Origin: Akanthomyces muscarius
Taxonomy: Eukaryota > Ascomycota > Sordariomycetes > Hypocreales > Cordycipitaceae
Direction: 5' to 3'
Assembly (NCBI RefSeq): GCF_028009165.1
Contig: NC_079246.1
Location: forward strand, 2,852,001-2,916,000
Length of the DNA stretch: 64,000 bases
Below the pieces are notes generated by a model, which was given only the letters and a program-made list of their open reading frames with translations, had not been told where the DNA came from and did not search any database. Made by a program: the position numbers and the translations under genes. Positions 32,977 through 44,985 of this stretch are shown here, one piece after another. Numbering within the stretch: position 1 is the stretch's first letter; each line of letters starts with the position of its first letter.

Positions 32977-35900
32977 ATGCAACCTCTAAACCCCTTTCTT
33001 GCCGCCTTCTTCAAGAGCTCCGTCGCCTCGCAGTGCACCCCAGTTCATCACTACATACTCCTGGTCCCGCAGACGGATGTGCTACTCACCCATCGCGAGA
33101 CGGAGAGTGGCGCCTCCACGAGCGACATCGTAGCCTCGGAGGAGTTTTTAGCTAGCCATGTCCTGCGCATACCTCCGCCTGGCGGTAAGGAGACCAGCCC
33201 GAATTTGCGAGAGGTCCGAGGCAAGGCAAAACAGTTTTCAACGTTAAACGGGAGGAGCGTCATTGTCAAGGATGCATCTATTTACAGTAACAAAGGTAGG
33301 CTAGAAGCCGGAACTATCATTCATTTCCGCTAACAGCGCATAGGATTTAAGACGGTCACACAAGCGCAAACGCAGAGCGACGCAGCCTGGTACCCCGACG
33401 TGTTCGAAGCCAGACAATGGCTACTATACTACATATCGAAACCCTTGGTTGGGAACTGGCGAGAGATCAACATTCCTCCTGCAATATTGCCCACTCCAAG
33501 CCGGACCATGGAGACGAAGCAGCCCTCGAATAGTGATTCTGCGGAATACTCTACACCTAAGAAGAAGGACATCAAAACATTCCACGAGCTGCTCAACAAT
33601 TTCCCTATGATTGCTCGACAAATGCAGTCGGGACTGGAAGAGATATTTACAGAGTTTACAATAGTGTTTCAAAAACCACTGCCGGCGCCCCCATCAGCAA
33701 ACGAGATTCCAGACCCTGCACCCGACGGCCCGATTGCCACGGCCATGAGACGAGCAAGATCAAGTAGCTTCAATGTCCGCTCGCAGCCTGCGTCTAGCGC
33801 AAGCAGCTTACCCGTCACCGAGGACTTTTACGCCGAAGACGAGGAGGATGTTATGCGTGCTTCACTAGAGACTGCAGTCACCACGGCAATTGATTTGTTC
33901 CAAGGCGTGGATAAGCAGCAGTTGTCTCTGCTCGGCGCAACCACAGACCTTACTGGGCCGCTTGTAGAGAAGCTCATCGAGCGATACATTACCGAAAATG
34001 TGCATCACCTTCTCTTCTCTAGACTGACTTCCCTCAAGAGGCCGGAAGATCTGGAGCTGGAAGCAAAGATACGGCAGATGGAGTACATTGACATTTCGCA
34101 ACTGGGAATCGCCATTGACGGCGGGCCTAAAGCAAAGCACGACTTGATTATCCACCTCGGGCCGGCAATTGAAGAGTTTCGCAAAATATCTAACGCTATG
34201 AGCCCACAAGAAATGCTGGAACTCTTGCTGTCTACCATGAAGACCGTGTCTCAACTCACAGGCGAGGCGCACGAGGAGGGGGAAAATTCATCGGCAGAAA
34301 AAGCAATCATGACGGTAAATGCCGACACGTTGGTTTCCCTGCTGCTTTACGTCGTGATACGGGCGAGCGTGCGCAACTTGCAAGCTCGTCTTGGCTATAT
34401 CCGGAACTTCATCTTTGTTGACGACGTGGATAGCGGCGAGCTGGGGTACGCGCTCAGCACATTCGAAGCCGTTTTGGCCTATCTTTCCACGGACTCAGCT
34501 GGATTGCGCCGTGCAAGTAGGAAGAACAAGGCGCTGTGGGAAGCTACTAAAAAGGGATCAATGCCAGAGCTGAAAAAAATCATGGAGCCTAACACGTCTG
34601 CTATTGAAGACGACGACGAAGATGAGTCACCGTCGCAAAAGCCCAGCCGGCGACAGTCGCTTAGTTGGAGCTTGACGAATGGCTCTTCGCGACGCTCATC
34701 AGACCTCGCCACACCAGAGCGATTGTCTAAAGGCTCTGGCTTAAGTCACGTCTTTCCCTTCCAAACTGACGGCGAATGCGACGACGATGATGATCGCCAC
34801 TCCGGCACTTTTAGAGTCGCCAGAGTAAAGAAGGTATCAATGGATACGCGAAGCTTCTCCAGCGATTCCGAATTTTCGTTTCACTCGCGGTCCACGGGCG
34901 CTGGCACCATTGGCAGCGCTTTGGAAGGTGATATTTCTGTTGAACGACTGGCGCAAACAAGCGATTCGTTTGGCGAGTCTGTCTTGATGATGGCTGTTCA
35001 AAATGGCCAGCTCAACATTCTCAAATACCTCCTGTCACTGCGCGGCTACTATCCCTTGGAATCTGTCTTGGAGGACATGAACAACGAAGACACGTCGCTT
35101 TTGAGCGCCGCGGTGCAGCACGGCAACGCAGAAATCATTGATACTCTTTTGGACTGCATCAGCTCTGGTGTCTCGCACGAGCAGCTTGTTCAATATGTTC
35201 AAGAGCAGGACATCTGGGGACGAAGCCTAGGTCATTATCTGTTCAACTCGCCAGCCCTCATCACAAGAATCGGCTATCTCATTCCCTGGAAGCAGCGCGA
35301 CAAGAATGGACAGACGCCCTTGTTTGCCCTTTGCCGATCATATGACCATGCTGACTACTGCAACATGGTGGAGGCTGGTCTCAAAGCCGCCAAGGTGGCT
35401 CAAGGAGATGGACAACCCCTGCATGTCGACGAACACGTCGACGGAAAAGGAAACACGCTGCTACATATCATCAATAACCCTAGACTGGCCTTGAGAATTT
35501 TGCATTACTGTGACGTCGATGTAAATGCAATCAACGAGAAGCGTTTTACACCGCTTATGGTTGCTAGCAAGTACGGACGTTATGACATGGTCAGGTCGCT
35601 GTTTGCCGATCCCCGGGTAGACCTAGGGGCCAGGGAAGCCAGAGGTCTGACAGCCGTGGAGCTGGCCAAGGACGAAGACGTCAGAAACAAGATTGATGAT
35701 TTGGGGCTTTTCAGCATGCCGCCTGGCCAGGATGGGCGCATTACTGGTGTGGTGCGGGCCTTTTTCGTTGAGGACGGAACAGTTCGGCTGGTGCTCAAGT
35801 CAGCAGCGCCGACAGATCACGACAGTTATACCGTAACGACGAGCCGGCGTTCGCTGTCCGATTTTGAGCAGCTGGGCCGCCTCTTGGCAGAGGAGAACCC

Positions 35901-36873
35901 GGCGTCCTGGGTTCCGACAGTCACCGACACCCGGTCGCCGTTCCAACTACCCTCGAAACCGTCTCGCGCATTGCTGCGCGACATTCAGGCAAAAATGGAC
36001 TGGTTTCTGAGAACCATGCTGAATCACCCTACTCTCTCAAAACACGAGATGCTTTGGGAGTTCTTCTTGGTACCTGAGCTGCAGCTGGGCACAATGGAAG
36101 ACAGGACCAGACTCAAAATCGAAGCCCGAATTGAACGAATCAGAGAGGAATACGAACCGGTGCAAGATCTTAGAGAAGTCGAGCAGTTTGTCAACCATGC
36201 ACGCGAAATCGTACGCAGCGTCAACTATGCGACAAAGAGTGCTACGAGGCGTGTCAACAGCGTTGGTGTAGTTGGCGCCGATATGTACGATTCGCTGGTA
36301 CTGCTGCACCGCAGTGCGTCCGGGCTGGTCTTTTTACCACAAGGCCACCACATTGTTGCGCTGGAAATGTATGCCAGGGCGATGCAGCCCACACAGTCAA
36401 GTCCACACATGACGCTGCACACGACTTTGATTGCTGTTCAGTCTACGGTCCAAGCCTTGCTCTCTGCGCTTGGACGACCGACGACCATCGTTGCGCAGAT
36501 CACCAATGCCAAAAGAGAAGCAGACCGAAGCCAAGGCTCCATAGGTAGATCCTCGCGATGGCCTCTGGGCTTGCTGGATGACACTCGCCAGCGTCTGCAG
36601 GAGGAAAAGGAGAAAAAGGCCCAGAAATGGCGCGAGGAAGCTTCGTACATGGCGCGCGAACTGCGCTACACCCAGCAGACGGTGGCAGCAGAGATGGCCG
36701 GCTGGCAGAACATGCACGACACAATGGTGAGACGGGCGCTGCGAGAATATGGACGCGGCATGGTGCTACAGGAAAGGATGAGATTGGAGGGGATGAAGAG
36801 AGCACTCAGAGCGATACGAGCAAACGCACCGGCCCCAGCTTCTAATGGAACATGGGGGACAGATACAGGATAA
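32977..36873 (+). CDS. vrl1: Vrl1-like VPS9/ankyrin/PX protein (Rab5 GEF)
   Basis: This endosomal protein resembles yeast Vrl1, the VARP-like subunit of the VINE complex, which activates Rab5-type GTPases and forms endosomal transport carriers. Two exons, 32977-33295 and 33344-36873, give 1282 aa. Order of parts: N-terminal region (1-280); VPS9 domain (about 300-480, with LVEKLIERYITENVHHLLFS before it and NADTLVSLLLYVVIRA in it); Ser-rich linker with an acidic stretch; ankyrin repeats (about 640-890, SVLMMAVQNGQLNILKYLLS to FTPLMVASKYGRYDMVRSLF); PX domain (about 905-1020, TVTTSRRSLSDFEQL); then a long helical C-terminus (about 1025-1265) that fits the atypical BAR domain of Vrl1. An alternative label would simply be VPS9-ankyrin protein. 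The gene name is assigned by domain order, not by alignment. Confidence 0.85.
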
Positions 36874-39732
36874 ATGGTGCATGTCCGGTGTATCAACTTT
36901 GTGTAGAACACAGTGAGCGACATCACAACGCAATATCGGAGCAAAGGTATTGTATAGCGAGTCATAGCGATACCATTTCAGAGCATTTCATCTGGCGCAC
37001 GGATCAAGAGCAGGCGCTTTGATTGGATTACTTTTTATAGATACAATACTCGTCTGCTGAGCAGTGGGATTATTTGACAAATGCGTGCAAATGAAGCAAT
37101 GGTGACTCGACCTTTTGTATCTTGCTGGCCTTTTTGCAACGGAGCTAGTGCCTGCCTACTGGAATACCGGCGATATAGGCACAGACACAATATTTTGTCT
37201 ACTGCAGGTATTGGTATTGCTGCTTTGGTGATTGTATTTGCTGTTGCTCTCCGAGAAGCGCGTTTAAACGACGAGCAGTTTCGTGCCGAAAGCAGTGGTC
37301 CATAATCCGAGCTATGAGGATGGATTCAAGCTGGTAATGGAGATGTATGATGGAGGGAAATATTCTGGGAGTTTTTGGGTGACGTCCAATTTGTTGCAAA
37401 GCCGGCGATATTTGGTGCTGCGGTGTTGTCCACAACATCAGAGGGAACTCTCTTTCTGTATGCAAACGGTTAGTGCTCATGCGAATTCTGAAATCATCCC
37501 TACCATCGGGTGCTCGTCTCGGTGATGTTTCGAAACAAAGACGCCATCGGCTTTCAACGGTCACGGCTGACTGGTGTGGAGGAGTAGAAACAACTGGGCA
37601 CTGTGGGCCAATAGCTTTTGGAAACGGCAGCTGGACGAAACATTCGGCAGGCCAAGGCCAGTCCAATCCGACGCAGGCATCCGGGCGAGCACCCGAACAA
37701 AGCAGACCGACTAAGAGTCATCCAAATCATCGTCAACGTTGCACTCATGATGCGATGCAGACTCTCCATGTGGCGCGGCGCGTGGCGAGTGCACGTCGCG
37801 CTGCGCCGCGGTGGCAGTGGCTGTCTGTAGCAACGCGACGGCGTGGCTGGAGACGTGGGCGCGTGGTGACGAGCGAATCAGCGTGCAGAGAAGCTACGCG
37901 CCCGCGTTTTCAACAATGCTGAGCTGAGAGGAGGCGGAGCAAAGGAATACGCAGGGAAGGAGGAAGCAAAGGAGAAATGAAGGAAGAAAAGACCAATTGC
38001 CAAACAGGAGCATTGACGATGATTTAGAGTTTGGCAGCGCCCAGTTCGTCCCTGAAATTTGGACCCCTTGACTTGACGACTTCTAAGCGCCTGCGAGGGC
38101 ATTACTGGTACACACGAATCTGCGACAGGCCAGTTGCAGCGCACAGCAGATTGGTCCCCGAACCACTCGCACAGTCCCCAACCCTCGGATTTATTATTAG
38201 GTTGCCCTAGTAGACAAACAGTATAGTTTTTCTACATCCGTCCATGTCATGCTCAGCAGAACCACTACGGCGCCTAAATAGGGCGGGGGCCAGGCACAGT
38301 CAGGCACAAGCAGACAGGTACCGGCAGACAGCGGAGAAGCCATCGTCTGAATGCAGGAATAGAACTGTAATTACCGGATAAACGGGCGGTTACTAAGATT
38401 TGAGGCTCTGCACAGCCTCCGCCCATCTGCTTTGCATGAGGCGAGGTGGTGTGGCCGGTCGAGATGGCCTCTTCGCAGAGCGTTGGGTTCGATTCGTAGT
38501 CGCACAACAGGGCGGATGTAGTCCGAGGCGAACTGATGTAGGCAATCGGAGACGACAACGTGAAAGAGACAATACCTGTCAAATCGGAGAAGCCGATGAT
38601 TAATCCGGTGTTTTGCTGTCATTGCATTGCTTGCTGTCGCGTGCACGCAATTGATGCGTCGCGAGGAAAGGGACGCCACCGCGCTGACTACTCGCGCACC
38701 GCGAAGCACCACGTAATAAACCCGCCATTGTCACGACTCACGACTCAACCACGCTCCCCAGCATCGTCCGCCCGCCTGCATCGCCCACCACGCTACCATG
38801 ACGCTAAAGATTTTCTCCATCGGCATTTACGCACCAAAGGCCAGCCTTCACTGTCCCGACCGCCCATGGCCTCCTAGGGCGTTACATCCGGCCACACACC
38901 AGACCGTCTTGCTGGCCGCTGACTGGCTGCACGTCACCGCGACCCCCTGTCGATGCATCTAAAAATTGAGTCTTTGTTGCCGCTGGGCCAGTCATTTTCT
39001 TTGGGCGAATCAGCGGTCAGCATGGCCCTCGCCGGAACCCCGTTCAGCCCAATGTTGCACTCGATGAGGGCCGTTGCCTGGTGCAAGGCGGTACAACACC
39101 ACAACCTAAAATAACCCGGCAGCGTTTACTTGCCACTGCTGGTATCTTTTGCCTGGGTCTACGCCAAAGCGATACTTGGGCGCTGAGATTCGGCGCCGCT
39201 CCACCGTTCCCTGCTTGCTTGCCTCTTTCAGCGCGCCCCAGCCGTGCTATTCCGCAACTACACGATACACGGCCCACGCTTACACGCTCTCGCCTCGCGG
39301 CCTTGTCTGTCCACCCAAGATGGCAAAAGTTCGCGTTTCAGGTTCCAGGCCTCGCTGGCTGGCTTCTCGCAGCCAGCACTGCATATGCCAGAGGAACCCT
39401 TGATCCACACGCCCGAGGATCACTCCCGACCTACCGATGCCATTGAGGATAAGAAGACGGCTTCATCCTCGTTTCGTTTCCCATCTTCCAACCATCTTTA
39501 CGGCCTCGTCTCCCCCTTTCACGCTCCCCCTTCTGTCCTTCTCCTGCATTAATATCTGCCTCTCATCTTTCGCCTCTGTTGATATCCTTTCCCTCTGCAT
39601 TATTCCAACATATAGACTGTCCGCTGGCGGCTCGACTCGACCTCATACACCCGTTGTTTGTTTGCACGACTCTTGCATCGTCTTTACATCACCAAGAGCT
39701 GGTCTCACCACAAAATATTACATTAATTCATC
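36874..39732. other. Long gene-free region
   Basis: At 2.86 kb this is the longest stretch without a supported gene. Open frames of up to 155 codons occur on both strands (for example 37199-37666 minus and 37473-37922 plus) but lack conserved features. The right end (about 39430-39620) is pyrimidine-rich and likely forms the promoter and leader of the next gene. Confidence 0.5.
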
Positions 39733-41505
39733 ATGTCGGGGTACGTTTCTATTTCGTCTTGGAGTGGCCTATTTTCTGGCCGCAACGTCATTGTCGGGTG
39801 CTGACCGGCGCTTAGTCTGGTATCTGACGTCGCTTTCGACTTTACCTTGGCCGACTCTCCTGCGTCGCTGGGCCGACCTCTTACTCCTCCCCAAGACTTT
39901 CCTATCCACCAAAATTACTATTTTGATTCTTCTCTTCTCGAGATTCCCCACCACTCTCGCCATGCTCGCTCTTCGTCCAAGGCCTCTTCCATCTACTCGG
40001 CCGTCTCTGCTGCCGAGTCTGCTGCCGACTCTGTTTGCACCAGAATGACCACACCTCCTCGAGCCAGCCCACCAATTCGTCAACATGGCCCTCTCCTACT
40101 TCCCAAGATCCGTCCCCAGGACCAGCAAATCAGCAACCCTGTTACCCCTGCTCATCGCATGCAAACTATGACGCCTCCCCAGCGCAAGATCTCCAAGAAG
40201 AAGCGTGCCTCACACACTCGCAGCCAGACCAATCCCGAGGCCATCTCCAGTATGGCCATGTCACATCTGGCCTTTTCGCATCCCGTACAACAACAAGCCG
40301 TCATGTGCTCGCCCATGTCTCTCCCGCGAGACTTGGATTCACGCCGCTCTTCTACCTGCTCTGCTGTGGATGCAACCGTCATCGACGACTACAGCTTCTC
40401 TTCCTACCACATGGGGTTCATGCCCGGAGAGTATTCCATGCCTCACGACTATGGCTACCAGTTTGCGCCGCGAGCCACCTCCCCCCTGAGTATGGCTTCC
40501 ACTCCCGAGCCGACTGCTTCGCTGTCGCTTCTGAGCTTTCTCACGTCGCCTAGCCCGGCTGCCTCCCTTGTTCGCACTGTCTCGTACCCTCTCCGCGACC
40601 CCAACACGAAGCACTTTTGGTGGGATGCTCGCAACGTCCGCCAATGGTCCTCCTTCAACATGGCTGCCATCATGACCCTGCCTGGTGCATCGGGTCTTTT
40701 AAGCACGCCTGTTCCTGCTCCTCTTCTGCCCGAGCCTTCCTTTTCCGCTCGTCATCCTGAGACGGAGGCTTCTCTCCACGCCATCTATGCCTCATACTAT
40801 CTGCCCAAGCTCAACTCTGCACTGGCCATCTCTTCGAACCGGCCACTGCAGCTATCCGTTCCCAACCGCATTCCCGCCAACATGAATGAGCAGCTGTTTG
40901 TCGGCAACGTGGCTGGCGACTCTTCCACGGCCGCTGCCATGTTTGGTGGCAAGCCCACCGCCCGCGTTGTCGGCATTGTGCGCAGCTTTGACCGTTTCAA
41001 CACTGCCATGCGTGTCGAGGGCAACATCAAGCGAGTCGAGTACCTCCGCGGCCTCGCTGCCATCCACCACGCCATGCGCGAGCACAGCTGCCGCTACGGT
41101 TTCATTCTGACTGAGATTGAGCTCGTCATTGTTCGCAATGGCAAGGAGACGGTTCCAAACTTTGGCGAGCTTGACGTCACCTCCATCCCCCTCAACGCCG
41201 CAGCCCCCGACTGCGATCTGTCCCAGGTTCAGCCCGAGTCACTTCCTCTGACCGCCTGTCTCGCCCTCTGGGGCCTGTGCCAGATCGCTAGCGACAGTAG
41301 CTGTGGTTGGGCCCCCTACAAGACGGAAATTGGTGCTCCGGTAGAGGGTACCCGCCGCAAGGCTCTCAAGCGCGACGACTGGATTCCTCAGCCCCAGCTG
41401 GCTGAAAAGCGCGAAGCCAAGAGAGCCCGTGGTTGGACCTGGCCAGAGGATGCCATTGGACGCCGAGAGCTTGGCAAGCGTGGTGTCAAATACGCTGCCA
41501 TGTGA
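39733..41505 (+). CDS. Conserved fungal protein of unknown function, 565 aa
   Basis: Two exons, 39733-39740 (eight coding bases) and 39816-41505, give 565 aa. The 75-bp intron starts GTACGT after ATGTCGGG and ends CTTAG, joining M-S-G to LVSDVAFDFTLADSP. The N-terminal half is Ser/Pro-rich and probably disordered (SSSKASSIYSAVSAAESAAD), with a basic patch KKKRASHTRSQTNPE that could be a nuclear signal. The C-terminal half is compact, from FWWDARNVRQWSSFNMAAIM to about residue 500, and includes ARVVGIVRSFDRFNTAMRVE and YGFILTEIELVIVRNG. It ends in a basic tail (RRELGKRGVKYAAM). The disordered/ordered layout suggests a regulatory protein, but I do not know its function. Splice signals and composition support the model well. 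Confidence 0.8.
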
Positions 41506-41728
41506 TGAGCATGCAGCGCTCAAAGCATAAACGAGACATGAAGCATCTAGTGCACGGAAACATGAATGACGAGACACGAAGCATGCCTTCATCGGAGTAT
41601 GGTGTTGATAGTAATTTAATTGGATTTATATAATTGAATACACGACTGATTCACATCAATGACGCACATTATCACATTGAAAAGCTATATTGGCATCGCA
41701 AAAGACTTTTCTAACTTTTAATGGCCAA

Positions 41729-43296
41729 CTAGCCCTTGGCGGCACCGGCCTTGATGAGGAGGATATCGCCGTCCTCGACAACGTAATCCTTGCCCTTGGT
41801 CATCATCTTGCCCTTGGCCTTGACCTCGGACTCGTCACCGAGTTCCTTGAGGACGCTAAAGTTATATACGATGGCCTGGATGAAGGTCTTTTCAAAGTCG
41901 GTGTGAATGACACCCGCCGCTTGGGGGGCTTTGGTGCCGTTACGAATGGTCCATTGACGGACCTCGTCGGCGCCAGAGGTGAAGAAGCTGCCGAGCTGCA
42001 ACGTCTTACGCATCTGGATGACGAGCTTGGGCAGCACCGAAGGGACGCCGACATTCTTTTGCTCCTCGAGCGACTCGGCCTCGGTCTCGTAGCGTGTCAG
42101 ACGCTCCTCGTATGACACGGAGATCGGGATGATAGGGTCGCCCGCGGCATGCTCCTTGATCCACTCGGCAATCTTGGGCAAATGCTTGTTCTTCTTGCGG
42201 ACAAAGTCCTTTTCAGACAGGTTGACGAGGTAGACGACGGGCTTGGCTGTGAGAAGGAACAGAGGATTGATGACCTCGATCTGTTTTTGTCAGCATTGTT
42301 TAAACTGATGTACAGACAAAATAGGGGTGAAAAATGCTCCAAGGCTGCAAATGCTTTCAGAACAAAGTTTATCTCAGTACACCTCTTGCGTTGTATGTGA
42401 GGGTTCGAAGAGCTGGGTTAAGTTCGGGCCAAAGGCCCTTTGTCATCATGTAGCAGGCAGCGGGAGAGGAAAGGGGAAAAAAAGAGAAAAAAAAAAGTGC
42501 AGCTTCTTACCTCCTTGGGGCTCCAGTTACCCTTGCGGACATCCTTGCCCTCTTGCAGCCAAGCTAGAATCTTTTCGATAATATCCTGCTCAATCTTGGC
42601 CTTCTTTTGCTCCAGACTCTGGCCACCCATACGGGTCTTCTTCTTCTGGTTCTCGAGCGCCTTTTCGGTAAACTCGATATCCTTTAGCCGCAGCTCCTCA
42701 CTGATAATGTCGAGATCTCTTGTGGGGTTGACATCGCCCTCAATGTGAATAATCTCGGCATCGTCAAAGCTGCGCACGACCTGGAAGATGGCATCGACGG
42801 CACGGATATGCGACAGGAACGCGTTTCCAAGACCGGCACCGGTCGAGGAGCCTCGCGTCAGACCAGCGATATCATAGACAGTCAAATTGGCCGGGACGAC
42901 AGACTTGGGCTTGTACTTTTCGCAAAGCCAGTCGAAGCGCTCATCGGGAACAATGACGCGGGCTTCCTCAGGGTCAATAGTAGCATATGGAAAGTTCTGT
43001 TTTGGAAGAAAATTTTTGTCAGCCCGCTGTGGATTAAATAGGGTGGCCCGTTGCCGGGGTGCGGGCCTGGCGTTAGCATACAGCAGGGTTACCCAGGTTG
43101 CACTTGGTAATGGCCTGGAACAGAGTGGATTTGCCGACGTTGGCGAGGCCGACCTATTATTGTTAGCCACAGTAAACAAGCAGACGCAAGCACTTTCGGG
43201 CTTGCAGCCAGGAGCACCTACAATACCACTCTTCAGACTGTTGCCCGGCCTGCCGAGGGGGATCTTTTCTTCCTGAACGGGCTTCTTGGGAGGCAT
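41729..43296 (-). CDS. ola1: Ribosome-binding ATPase OLA1/YchF
   Basis: This cytosolic ATPase of the Obg-related YchF family associates with ribosomes and stress responses. Four exons on the minus strand (43222-43296, 43082-43153, 42511-42996, 41729-42280) give 394 aa, the expected length. All junctions fall between codons. The P-loop [10 protein letters not shown] (residues 26-35) is encoded by exon 2, which ends CNLGNPA and joins [14 protein letters not shown]. Further motifs are [30 protein letters not shown] and NLSEKDF. The NxxE form replaces NKxD and marks ATP rather than GTP preference. The TGS domain is at the C-terminus with [14 protein letters not shown] and [16 protein letters not shown]. 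Intron 3 (230 bp) is unusually long for this window and contains a purine-rich tract. Confidence 0.96.
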
Positions 43297-44085
43297 CTTT
43301 CTTGATTTCGCGTAGAATCGGACCGAAGCGTAAAAGGTGTGCTTTCGTGTGTGCGGACAGAGTCCAATTGCTGCAGACCGAGCTGCGCGGGGGGCAAACG
43401 TGGGAAGAGAAGAGAAGAAAGGAGAGGTCGTGAGGAGAGACGTGGTGGGCTATTGAGGTGGCGCGACGCCAGACAACTGCAATAGACCCGGTGATGACAG
43501 GAAGTGAATCCGTCTACGTATTAAGCAATCTGTGATGGCCAAGAGGGGTTGAGGAGCTAGAATGGCTGCGAATTTTGTTCACCCCACCATGGTGCGCGAT
43601 GGCGGGCTTTGGTTTTTCCGGGCGATGATGAGTGACTACGCCAAAGATGACCGCGGAAATCTGCGGATTTGGTCATCATTCTCATAAACGTGTCAATGGT
43701 TATCTGTATTGGATTGTGTGCTAACTATCATGTGGTACTGATGATTGTGCATATATGGTGCCTGCATCGACTCTGCGCATTCCAATTACGCGGCAGACGG
43801 GAAGAAACAGGAACAGAAGATGAATCGAAATATGAAAGACCAAGAAACCAGAACCCGAGTCGCCTGTATGCGTCTCGCTTGCAGACTCCCCAACCCGAAA
43901 TCTGGTCGCTTGAACGGTCGCAAAAACACTCTAGAAGCTGCCAAAAAGCTAAATCCTAGCACATAAATTCCTGGCACCCGCAAGACTCTGCCCAATTACG
44001 AATGGCGATACGCAAGCTCAAGTCTACGGGCAAATGCACATTGCAATATATTCTCAGGCCATCTTCTGGCCTCAGTCTAAACAAG

Positions 44086-44116
<31 letters not shown>

Positions 44117-44169
44117 CTTCATAAGAGGTAATGTATATAAACATCGTTGCCTCTATCACTACATCCAGA
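43297..44169. other. Intergenic region with 29-nt T run
   Basis: This contains the ola1 promoter and the 3' side of the next gene. A homopolymer of 29 T occupies 44088-44116. Overlapping short frames at 43669-43966 do not look like protein. Confidence 0.5.
44088..44116. repeat. Poly-T/poly-A homopolymer (29 nt)
   Basis: A pure run of 29 T on the plus strand, equal to an A run 53 bp downstream of the stop codon of the minus-strand secreted-protein gene. Confidence 0.9.
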
Positions 44170-44985
44170 CTAAGCACGACCCTCAGGCCAGTAGCTTCCA
44201 AATCTGGCATTGTTGGATGAGATGACGGGACCACCGTGGTCATCATCAACATAGACGTACTGCGCGCCAACCCTTTCCATGACCCAATCGCGGGGAATCG
44301 TGTTGACAACGGCATTCACACCCTCGGTCGCCTTAATCACCCACTGGCCGTCATTCTTCTTGTCGTAGGCACCAGTCGGGGCGCCATCCAGAATCCACTG
44401 CGTGAAACCCTTCCACTTGTCGATGCCGTCCAGCGACCACGTCAGAGCAGCGCCATCGCAGCCGCGGATCAGCGAGACATCGGCCCATCCTACATTGTAC
44501 TTGTCCCAGCTGATCTCGAGCCACGAGCCGAGAGGCTGAGCCTGACCGTTGAGCATGTACTGATCAACACCGCGCTGAATGCGACCCTCGAAGCGCTCAG
44601 GAAACGACACGAACTGCGTCTTGCCCTTCTCGATCCAGATGTACTTCCAAGGGACCTGGTCGCAGCTGTTGTGGTAGATGTAGAAGCCACGCCAGTCGTC
44701 GCCGGCGTTGGTAATGGTGACACCACGGCCACCGTCGTCATGGTCTCCCCATGTCAGGATGGGACTCTTGCTGCACTCCCACTTGGGTGCATCGTCGCGG
44801 GCAACGTTGGAGTGCAAGGTAGCATTTTCTCTTTTCAGGCCACCGACCTTGAAGCTCTCGAAGCTATCTTGAGGGACAGACATGATGCGCGCGATGTCAG
44901 GCATGGGCTTTGACTCAGGAACCGACGGCACAGAGCCGGGGAGGGCCATGGCCGAGCCGATAAAAAGAGCAGAGTAGAATCTCAT
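44170..44985 (-). CDS. Secreted protein of unknown function, 271 aa
   Basis: This is a single-exon minus-strand gene. The start is set by a signal peptide (MRFYSALFIGSAMALPG, cleavage near residue 15-18). A pro-region of about 50 residues contains a KR pair (GGLKRENATLHS), a possible Kex2-type processing site. The mature part is a beta-rich domain with few cysteines (WECSKS, HNSCDQVPWK, IRGCDGAAL) and many aromatic residues (GDDWRGFYIYHNS, LEISWDKYNVGWADVSLIRG). The pattern is faintly like Bys1/thaumatin-type secreted fungal proteins, but I do not assign it. A TATA box lies 68 bp upstream. It probably acts outside the cell. A plus-strand frame over the same bases is a shadow. Confidence 0.8.
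   Translation of the reverse strand: MRFYSALFIGSAMALPGSVPSVPESKPMPDIARIMSVPQDSFESFKVGGLKRENATLHSNVARDDAPKWECSKSPILTWGDHDDGGRGVTITNAGDDWRGFYIYHNSCDQVPWKYIWIEKGKTQFVSFPERFEGRIQRGVDQYMLNGQAQPLGSWLEISWDKYNVGWADVSLIRGCDGAALTWSLDGIDKWKGFTQWILDGAPTGAYDKKNDGQWVIKATEGVNAVVNTIPRDWVMERVGAQYVYVDDDHGGPVISSNNARFGSYWPEGRA

Noticed and set aside
37199..37922. Frames of 149-155 codons in the long spacer
   Set aside because: Composition is not protein-like and the two strands shadow each other.
44236..44913. 225-codon plus-strand frame
   Set aside because: It is antisense to the 271-aa secreted-protein gene.
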